DNA of 38,370 bases from RGIG8775 sp045612185 (GTDB taxonomy: Bacteria; Bacillota; Clostridia; Oscillospirales; CAG-272), in the NCBI GenBank assembly GCA_045612185.1, contig JAZKYO010000133.1, forward strand, positions 1-38,370, read 5' to 3'. This document shows positions 33,477 to 38,370 of the stretch, piece by piece. Each line of letters opens with the position of its first letter. Positions within the stretch are counted from its first letter, which is position 1. Below the pieces are notes generated by a model. It searched no databases, had not been told where the DNA came from, and saw only the letters and a list, made by a program, of their open reading frames with translations. The position numbers and the translations under genes are program-made.

Positions 33477-33947
33477 ATGGCGGAAAAGAAAACACAAGGC
33501 AAAATAATCGCACAGAATAAAAAGGCTTATCACGATTATTTTGTTGATGAAAAATATGAGGCGGGAATTGCTCTTTTTGGAACAGAGGTAAAGAGTCTTC
33601 GTGCCGGAGCGGTTAATCTTAAGGATTCGTACTGTGAAATCAAGAACGGAGAACTGTTTGCGATTGGGGTTCATATTAGCCCATACGAGAAGGGAAATAT
33701 ATTTAACCGCGAGCCTTTGAGGGATAAAAAACTGTTGATGCATAAGAAAGAAATATTAAAGCTTCACGGTTTAGTTTCGCAAAAAGGGTATACGCTTGTG
33801 CCGCTTTCTCTCTATTTTTCGAGAGCGCACGTTAAAATGGAAATAGGTCTTTGCAGAGGTAAAAAGCTTTACGATAAGCGCGAGGACATTGCGAGAAATG
33901 ATGCCAAGCGCGCTATGGAGCGTACTTTTAAATCTGTGAATCAGTAG
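33477..33947 (+). CDS. smpB: SsrA-binding protein SmpB
   Basis: 156 residues. The N-terminus has the family block from IIAQNKKAYHDYFVDEKYEAG and GTEVKSLRAGAVNLKDSY. The central HISPYEKGN and the C-terminal KGKKLYDKREDIARND-type tail are also present. SmpB binds tmRNA and brings it to stalled ribosomes for trans-translation. AAAGG at about 33466-33470 sets the start. The tmRNA gene, often next to smpB, is not visible in this window. Confidence 0.96.
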   Translation: MAEKKTQGKIIAQNKKAYHDYFVDEKYEAGIALFGTEVKSLRAGAVNLKDSYCEIKNGELFAIGVHISPYEKGNIFNREPLRDKKLLMHKKEILKLHGLVSQKGYTLVPLSLYFSRAHVKMEIGLCRGKKLYDKREDIARNDAKRAMERTFKSVNQ

Positions 33948-33956
33948 GGTGAAAAT

Positions 33957-35105
33957 ATGTATGATGTGTCGGTGATTAAATGCGACAGTTATGAGTCTTC
34001 CGAGGTAAAAAAAGCGCTTGCGGAAGCACTTGCGGCTGTTGGCGGATTGGATTGGGTCAAAGAGGGAATGAAGATTGCTATAAAGGCTAATCTTGTTTCT
34101 TTTATGACACCTGATAAAGCGGCAACCACGCACCCCGCACTGCTTTGCGAGCTGGTAAAGATGCTTATTGAAAAAGGCGCGGAGGTTGTTATAGGAGATA
34201 GCCCGGGAGGGCTTTATAACTCGCTGTTTGTCGGAAAAGTATATAAGGCTACGGGAATGCACGATGCAGAAGCATGCGGTGCGACGCTCAATAAAGATTT
34301 CGGTCAAACCGAAGTAAAGTATCCGGACGGTGTCGTGCTGAAGCAATTTGTTTATACATCCTATCTTGACGAAGCGGATGCGATAATAAATTTCTGTAAG
34401 CTTAAAACTCATGGAATGATGGGAATGAGTGCCGCTGCTAAAAATATATTTGGCGTAATTCCCGGTACACTTAAGCCAGAGTATCATTTCAGATTTCCTA
34501 AACACGATGATTTTGCAAGAATGTTGGTTGACCTTGATGAATATTTTAAGGTTAAGCTCTGTATCTGCGATGCTGTCGTGGGAATGGAGGGTAACGGACC
34601 AACAATGGGTGTTCCGCGTAAGATTGGCGCAATACTTGCCGCCGAGTCGCCGCACAAAATTGACCTTGTGTGTGCCAAAATTATAGGCCTCGACAAAGGA
34701 AGTGTCCCCACGCTTGAAGCGGCGTTTGAACGCGGACTGATCCCCGCCACGGTCGATGAGCTTAGCATCTTTGGAGACGTGGACAGCTTTGTAATAGATG
34801 ATTATCAGAATATTCCGGTTCATACCAGTATTGAGTTTAAAAAAGGCTCTACCAAGTTTTTCGGTAAAATGGCGGCGTTAATTACGGGTGGCGCGTTGCG
34901 CTCCAAGCCCGCCTTAAAAAAGATCGAGTGCGTGGGGTGCGGTGTTTGCCGTGATATTTGTCCCGCTAAAGCTATAAAGATTGAAAAGGGAAAAGCGATA
35001 ATTGACAGGAAGCTGTGTATAAGATGCTTTTGCTGTCAGGAGTTTTGTCCTAAGGGCGCTATGAAGGTCAAGAGAACACTTATAGCCAAATTACTTAATA
35101 AATAA
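33957..35105 (+). CDS. DUF362 domain protein with C-terminal 2x[4Fe-4S] ferredoxin
   Basis: 382 residues. The N-terminal DUF362 part (about 1-315) has IKANLVSF, GDSPGG and KLKTHGMMGMSAAAKNIFG. The C-terminus has two clusters, Cys325/328/331/335 in CVGCGVCRDICP and Cys354/357/360/364 in CIRCFCCQEFCP, each with the CxxCxxCxxxCP spacing of a [4Fe-4S] ferredoxin. The function is unknown; an electron-transfer role is likely. AGGGTGA at 33946-33952 sets the start, overlapping the smpB stop. It is the last gene of the polA-led operon. Confidence 0.9.
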   Translation: MYDVSVIKCDSYESSEVKKALAEALAAVGGLDWVKEGMKIAIKANLVSFMTPDKAATTHPALLCELVKMLIEKGAEVVIGDSPGGLYNSLFVGKVYKATGMHDAEACGATLNKDFGQTEVKYPDGVVLKQFVYTSYLDEADAIINFCKLKTHGMMGMSAAAKNIFGVIPGTLKPEYHFRFPKHDDFARMLVDLDEYFKVKLCICDAVVGMEGNGPTMGVPRKIGAILAAESPHKIDLVCAKIIGLDKGSVPTLEAAFERGLIPATVDELSIFGDVDSFVIDDYQNIPVHTSIEFKKGSTKFFGKMAALITGGALRSKPALKKIECVGCGVCRDICPAKAIKIEKGKAIIDRKLCIRCFCCQEFCPKGAMKVKRTLIAKLLNK

Positions 35106-35132
35106 AAAATCCGATGCTATGCATCGGATTTT
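35106..35132. terminator. Terminator between the DUF362 gene and acyl carrier protein
   Basis: AAAATCCGATGC (35106-35117) pairs with GCATCGGATTTT (35121-35132), a 12-bp stem. The A-run and T-run on either side let it serve both convergent genes. Confidence 0.85.
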
Positions 35133-35150
35133 CATTTTAACAATTTTAAA

Positions 35151-35372
35151 TTAAAGAGACTCGAGATAATTAACGACATCACCAACAGTAACAAACTTGT
35201 TAACGTCCGCGTCGCCAATTTCGATTTCAAACTTATCTTCGCAAAGAGTAACGAGCTCGTAAAGGTCGATGGAGTTGATTCCAAGATCGCCGGAAAGCTC
35301 AGCGTCAAGTGTTATGTCATCAGCATCAATCTGAAGCTCTTCAACAAGCAGGTCCTTAAGTTTCTCAAACAT
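35151..35372 (-). CDS. acpP: Acyl carrier protein
   Basis: 73 residues, acidic and helical. The phosphopantetheine-attachment motif reads DLGINSIDLYEL, with the Ser preceded by Asn and followed by Ile instead of the usual Asp-Ser-Leu. Helix III is ITVGDVVNYLE-like (FVTVGDVVNYLESL). It carries acyl chains as thioesters, for fatty-acid synthesis or another pathway. GGAGG (35382-35386 on the minus strand) sets the start. There are no fab genes in the window, so whether it is the main ACP or a specialised carrier is open. Confidence 0.9.
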   Translation of the reverse strand: MFEKLKDLLVEELQIDADDITLDAELSGDLGINSIDLYELVTLCEDKFEIEIGDADVNKFVTVGDVVNYLESL

Positions 35373-35407
35373 TTAATAAATCCTCCAAAATAAGAATTAA
35401 AAAGTAC

Positions 35408-35428
35408 GTATTGTATAATACGCAATAC
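35408..35428. promoter_or_regulatory. Inverted repeat at the transcription start of acpP
   Basis: GTATTG (35408-35413) and CAATAC (35423-35428) are perfect inverted halves with a 9-bp spacer, just downstream of the -10 element. It could be an operator. It does not match the FapR consensus I know. Confidence 0.4.
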
Positions 35429-35457
35429 ATTCTACCACATTCTATCTGTTTTGTCAA
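35429..35457 (-). promoter_or_regulatory. Promoter of acpP
   Basis: On the minus strand TTGACA (35452-35457) is perfect and lies 17 bp from TAGAAT (35429-35434), with TGG before the -10 (extended -10). Confidence 0.8.
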
Positions 35458-35496
35458 TATTTTTTTCTCAAAAATAGCACCGAGGGCTTTTAACTG

Positions 35497-35526
35497 AAAA
35501 AACCACCCGAAAATCGGGTGGTTTTT
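35497..35526 (-). terminator. Terminator of the tRNA(CAT) gene
   Basis: AACCACCCGA (35501-35510) pairs with TCGGGTGGTT (35514-35523), flanked by A and T runs. It directly follows the tRNA 3' end on the minus strand. Confidence 0.85.
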
Positions 35527-35602
35527 GGTGGGCCATCTAGGACTCGAACCTAGGACCGACCGGTTATGAGCCGGTAGCTCTAACCAACTGAGCTAATGGC
35601 CC
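35526..35602 (-). tRNA. tRNA with CAT anticodon (Met, or lysidine-type Ile2)
   Basis: On the minus strand, acceptor GGGCCAT pairs with ATGGCCC, then A and encoded CCA (35526-35528). The anticodon stem ACCGG/CCGGT closes loop CTCATAA, giving CAT. The D-arm contains AGCTCAGTTGGTTAGAGCT and the T-loop is TTCGAGT. The first base pair G-C rules out an initiator tRNA of the usual type. Elongator Met and Ile2 (CAT modified by TilS) cannot be separated by eye. Confidence 0.92.
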
Positions 35603-35624
35603 GCGTTTCTTACGCGACTTTAAT

Positions 35625-35653
35625 ATTATATATCAAACTTTAAAAAAAGTCAA
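35625..35653 (-). promoter_or_regulatory. Promoter of tRNA(CAT)
   Basis: On the minus strand TTGACT (35648-35653) lies 17 bp from TATAAT (35625-35630). Confidence 0.75.
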
Positions 35654-35731
35654 TAGCTTTTTCAAAAAAAGTGTAAAATTTTTATTCGACAAAGGCGATT
35701 TATAAAATGTTTCGACATCGACATATTTCGC

Positions 35732-35760
35732 TTGGCTTTTTTCTTGGGTAGATGTATACT
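35732..35760 (+). promoter_or_regulatory. Promoter of the coiled-coil/LRR protein
   Basis: TTGGCT (35732-35737) lies 17 bp from TATACT (35755-35760). A short inverted repeat GAGCT-C-AGCTC (35770-35780) sits in the leader. Confidence 0.6.
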
Positions 35761-35804
35761 TTTATTAAAGAGCTCAGCTCAAAAAAGTGAAGGAGAATTA
35801 AATT

Positions 35805-36461
35805 ATGAAAAAATTATGGATTGGTACAATAGGTGTATTGGTAGTGGCGGCGCTTTTGATGAGCCTTAACCTTATAGTGTCTGCCAGCGAAGAAAAACAA
35901 AAAGAGAAAGACGAGGCAGATAAGCAAATTCAAACAGAACTACAGTTGTATAAGGAACAGATATCTCGGCTGGAAGAAGAGTTGAGTGACCTGAAAGAAG
36001 AACAGTATACAAGCAACCTTGCCTACGAGGATAAAATAGCGGAGCTTGAACTTGAGCTTACTAAAAAAGAAGATAGCGTAAAGGAAGAACCGCCGAAAAG
36101 TGACGCCTTGTATACATATACCGCATCTGGGAACAACGCTACCATTGTAAGTTACAAAGGAAGTGACAGCAAACTGGTAGTGCCTAAAGAAATAGACGGT
36201 ATTTCTGTTGTTGCAATCGGCAGGGAGGCGTTTAAAAATGCGTCTTTTTCAGAAATTGTGTTGCCTGAGGGTATAGAAAAAATAGATTGGTTTGCTTTTT
36301 CCGAGTGTAAAAATCTAAGAAGTATTACTATTCCAACAAGCGTTAACAAAATTGAATACGGCGTTTTTGAGGGGGTAAATAATGTAGTGATTGTTTGTAA
36401 GAATAACTCATACGCCCATCGTTATGCTAAAAGCTATGGATACGCAACCCAGCTTAATTGA
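35805..36461 (+). CDS. Surface protein: signal/anchor helix, coiled coil and BspA-type LRR
   Basis: 218 residues. An N-terminal hydrophobic helix (about 5-27) ends in VSASE and may be cleaved or act as an anchor. A highly charged coiled coil follows (about 28-95). The C-terminal 110 residues contain BspA-like leucine-rich repeats (LRR_5), seen in VVAIGREAFKNA, IVLPEGIEKIDWFAFSECKNL and ITIPTSVNKIEYGVFEG. Such repeats usually mediate binding at the cell surface. AAGGAG precedes the start. It is monocistronic with its own promoter and terminator. Its ligand is unknown. Confidence 0.8.
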   Translation: MKKLWIGTIGVLVVAALLMSLNLIVSASEEKQKEKDEADKQIQTELQLYKEQISRLEEELSDLKEEQYTSNLAYEDKIAELELELTKKEDSVKEEPPKSDALYTYTASGNNATIVSYKGSDSKLVVPKEIDGISVVAIGREAFKNASFSEIVLPEGIEKIDWFAFSECKNLRSITIPTSVNKIEYGVFEGVNNVVIVCKNNSYAHRYAKSYGYATQLN

Positions 36462-36464
36462 TAT

Positions 36465-36487
36465 AAGGAGTCATATTGACTCCTTTT
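36465..36487 (+). terminator. Terminator after the LRR protein
   Basis: A 9-bp stem AAGGAGTCA/TGACTCCTT with a TAT loop (36465-36485) is followed by a short T-run. Confidence 0.8.
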
Positions 36488-36522
36488 ATTTTAAAAAATC
36501 TGACAAAAATTCTCAAACTCTG

Positions 36523-36551
36523 TTGCAACTTTGAAAATAATGTGGTATAAT
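36523..36551 (+). promoter_or_regulatory. Promoter of the DUF1846 gene
   Basis: TTGCAA (36523-36528) lies 17 bp from TATAAT (36546-36551), with TGG before the -10 (extended -10). Confidence 0.7.
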
Positions 36552-36593
36552 ATATCTTGTTAATTTACTTTTCAGTGATGGGCGGAGGGGAAA

Positions 36594-38084
36594 ATGTCTA
36601 AAATCGGTTTTGATAACGATAAATACGTGCGTTTGCAATCAAAGCATATAAGCGAGCGCATTTTAAAGTTTGGAGGAAAGCTGTATCTCGAGTTTGGCGG
36701 AAAACTCTTTGACGATTTTCACGCATCGAGAGTGTTGCCGGGATTTAAGCCTGACAGTAAGCTTCAAATGCTCCTTAAACTTAAAGATGACGCCGAGGTC
36801 GTTATCGTTATAAACGCTGATGATATAGAGAAAAACAAGGTGAGAGGCGACTTGGGAATAACTTATGACTTGGACGTTCTCAGGCTTATTGACGCCTTTA
36901 GAAGCGTAGGGCTTTTTGTAGGCAGCGTGGTTTTGACCAGATATTCCGAGCAAAATTCCGCGGCACTTGCGTTTGCCAAAAAGCTTGAGTCTCTTGGCGT
37001 AAAAGTGTATAAGCATTACTTTATAAAGGGATACCCCTACGATATAGAGGGGATAGTTAGTGACGACGGATACGGTAAAAACGATTTTATCGAAACCGAG
37101 CGAAAACTGGTTATCGTTACCGCGCCCGGCCCCGGAAGCGGAAAAATGGCTGTTTGCCTTTCTCAGCTTTATCACGAGCATAAGCGCGGAGTAAAGGCCG
37201 GATACGCTAAATTCGAAACCTTTCCGATATGGAATCTTCCTCTTAAGCACCCCGTAAATCTGGCGTATGAGGCTGCAACCGCTGACCTTAACGACGTTAA
37301 TATGATAGATCCATTCCATCTGGACGCGTACGGAGAGACGGCGACTAACTATAACCGAGACGTTGAAATTTTCCCCGTGCTTGATGCAATGTTCAAAAAA
37401 ATATACGGTACTTCTCCATACAAATCTCCCACAGATATGGGAGTTAATATGGCAGGCAATTGCATAGTTGATGATTCCGTGGTGATTGCGGCTTCAAAAC
37501 AGGAAATTATTCGCCGCTATTACGATGCACTTTGTGAGCAAAGAGAAAATCTTACCGGTGCTGAAACAGTTGGAAAGCTTGACCTGCTTATGAAACAAGC
37601 GGGAATTTCGGTGGACGACAGACCCGTGGTTGCAGCGGCTAATGCTAAAGCCGATGAGATGGGATCACCCGCCGCGGCGTTGCAGCTTCCCGATGGCAGT
37701 ATAGTTCTTGGAAAAACGACTTCGCTTCTCGGAGCTTCTGCCGCTCTTGTTCTTAACGCACTTAAAGCTCTTGGCGGAATTGATAAGAGTGTAAAGCTTA
37801 TTGCTCCCACTATTATTGAACCGGTTCAACACTTGAAGATTGATCATCTTGGAAATCACAACCCCAGACTTCATATAGATGAGGTGCTTATCGCATTGGC
37901 AATAAGCGCTGTTACGTCCGAAACCGCGGCCATTGCCCTTGAGCAAATTGGAAAGCTTGCGGGATGTCAGGCGCACTCTTCTGTAATTCTTGCGCAGACC
38001 GACAGCAAAACCTTCAAAAAGCTAGGCGTTAATATTACCTGTGAGCCTAAATACCAGGTGAAGAAACTATATCATGCTAAATAA
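36594..38084 (+). CDS. DUF1846 family protein
   Basis: 496 residues, the usual family size. The N-terminus MSKIGFDNDKYVRLQSKHI and the conserved blocks KLYLEFGGKLFDDFHASRVLPGF and YDIEGIVSDDGYGKNDFIET match DUF1846 (PF08903). A Gly-rich loop TAPGPGSGKMA resembles a P-loop. The C-terminal region has DGSIVLGKTTSLLGASAALVLNALK. Structures of this family are known, but its function is not; a nucleotide-dependent enzyme is likely. GGAGGGG at 36584-36590 precedes the start. It has its own promoter and terminator. Confidence 0.92.
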   Translation: MSKIGFDNDKYVRLQSKHISERILKFGGKLYLEFGGKLFDDFHASRVLPGFKPDSKLQMLLKLKDDAEVVIVINADDIEKNKVRGDLGITYDLDVLRLIDAFRSVGLFVGSVVLTRYSEQNSAALAFAKKLESLGVKVYKHYFIKGYPYDIEGIVSDDGYGKNDFIETERKLVIVTAPGPGSGKMAVCLSQLYHEHKRGVKAGYAKFETFPIWNLPLKHPVNLAYEAATADLNDVNMIDPFHLDAYGETATNYNRDVEIFPVLDAMFKKIYGTSPYKSPTDMGVNMAGNCIVDDSVVIAASKQEIIRRYYDALCEQRENLTGAETVGKLDLLMKQAGISVDDRPVVAAANAKADEMGSPAAALQLPDGSIVLGKTTSLLGASAALVLNALKALGGIDKSVKLIAPTIIEPVQHLKIDHLGNHNPRLHIDEVLIALAISAVTSETAAIALEQIGKLAGCQAHSSVILAQTDSKTFKKLGVNITCEPKYQVKKLYHAK

Positions 38085-38087
38085 CTT

Positions 38088-38117
38088 GAACGGCGCGAAT
38101 GCGCCGTTCTTTTTTTT
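38088..38117 (+). terminator. Terminator after the DUF1846 gene
   Basis: A 9-bp GC-rich stem GAACGGCGC/GCGCCGTTC with a GAAT loop is followed by eight T. It starts four bases after the stop codon. Confidence 0.95.
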
Positions 38118-38184
38118 GTTTTAAGGCGTTTTTTAGTGAAAAATATTTTTTGAAAAAAAGTTGAAAAAACTTTCCAAAAAGGTA

Positions 38185-38213
38185 TTGACAAATATAAAAG
38201 TGTGTGGTATAAT
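38185..38213 (+). promoter_or_regulatory. Promoter of the tRNA cluster
   Basis: TTGACA (38185-38190) and TATAAT (38208-38213) are perfect, 17 bp apart, with TGG before the -10 (extended -10). Confidence 0.9.
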
Positions 38214-38238
38214 ATCAAAGTCGTCGCGAGACGAATGT

Positions 38239-38314
38239 GGGAGCATAGCTCAGTTGGGAGAGCATCTGCCTTACAAGCAGAGGGTCATAGGTTCGAGCCC
38301 TATTGTTCCCACCA
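38239..38314 (+). tRNA. tRNA-Val (anticodon TAC)
   Basis: Acceptor GGGAGCA pairs with TGTTCCC, with encoded ACCA at the 3' end (38311-38314). The anticodon stem TCTGC/GCAGA closes loop CTTACAA, giving TAC. D-arm and T-arm (TTCGAGC) are canonical. Confidence 0.96.
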
Positions 38315-38317
38315 CAC

Positions 38318-38370
38318 GGCCCGGTAGTTCAGTTGGTTAGAACGCTAGCCTGTCACGCTAGAGGTCAGGG
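38318..38370 (+). tRNA. tRNA-Asp (anticodon GTC), cut by the window end
   Basis: Begins GGCCCGGTAGTTCAGTTGG three bases after the Val tRNA. The anticodon stem CTAGC/GCTAG closes loop CTGTCAC, giving GTC. The window ends within the T-arm, so the 3' part is not seen. Confidence 0.93.

Noticed and set aside
33771..34823. A 350-codon minus-strand open frame over smpB and the DUF362 gene
   Set aside because: It spans two well-supported plus-strand genes and its translation is rich in Cys, Arg, His and Ile with no recognisable motif, typical of a shadow frame.
35408..35428. The inverted repeat by acpP as a FapR box
   Set aside because: The halves GTATTG and CAATAC do not match the TTAGTA-type FapR consensus, and no fapR gene is visible.
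1..38370. Mobile elements, prophage, toxin-antitoxin or defence genes
   Set aside because: No transposase, integrase, phage structural, restriction, CRISPR-Cas or toxin motifs were seen on either strand. The two minus-strand tRNAs lack flanking integrase genes or direct repeats that would suggest attachment sites.

Overview
The window looks like the chromosome of a low-GC, Gram-positive anaerobe of the Clostridia type, probably an uncultured gut or rumen lineage. The signs are WhiA, a SpoVB-like flippase, GTP-type PEP carboxykinase, a DUF362 ferredoxin-like protein, SmpB and DnaE next to each other, a Pol I without proofreading residues, secreted lipoproteins with a C-G-G-G lipobox context, and AT-rich spacers carrying near-consensus sigma-70/sigma-A promoters with 17-bp spacers. 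No phage, insertion sequence, CRISPR array or rRNA is visible.

Layout. (1) 1-2241: a consensus promoter and a lipoprotein that joins a LamG-like domain to a CE7 acetyl-esterase domain. (2) 2310-2394: tRNA-Leu(GAG) on the minus strand. (3) 2486-8874: an operon of NusG domain II-like protein, Gx transporter, ApbE, WhiA and DnaE, closed by a terminator. (4) 8936-11910: a class A penicillin-binding protein and a divergent TspO-like membrane protein whose ribosome-binding site lies inside a terminator hairpin. (5) 11957-22074: an accessory carbohydrate locus. It holds a small DUF4430-like lipoprotein, a lipoprotein with two tandem LamG-like modules, and three paralogous glycoside-hydrolase-like proteins of clan GH-A type (agarase-like). 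The third paralog has lost its signal peptide, its LamG-like module and any recognisable Shine-Dalgarno sequence. (6) 22093-24724: pckG and lexA, divergently transcribed, with a LexA box over the lexA -35. (7) 24689-27109: a SpoVB/MATE-type flippase and a cytidylate kinase-like protein. (8) 27142-35132: a long, tightly packed operon of polA, malQ, a fumarase-type beta subunit, an XRE-TPR regulator, a small Cys/His lipoprotein, a GNAT acetyltransferase, smpB and a DUF362/ferredoxin protein. (9) 35151-38370: acyl carrier protein and tRNA(CAT) on the minus strand, then a coiled-coil/LRR surface protein, a DUF1846 protein, and the start of a tRNA cluster (Val, Asp).

How they work together. The lipoproteins of regions 1 and 5 share one beta-sandwich module and acidic Thr/Asp/Pro linkers. 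Together they look like a membrane-anchored surface apparatus that binds, de-acetylates and cleaves an extracellular polysaccharide. MalQ and PckG would act in the central carbon metabolism below it. The most unusual material is region 5: the GH-like paralogs may belong to a poorly described or new GH family, and the third copy is a striking truncated paralog. The remaining regions are mostly ordinary housekeeping operons. All family assignments come from reading motifs by eye, without database searches.
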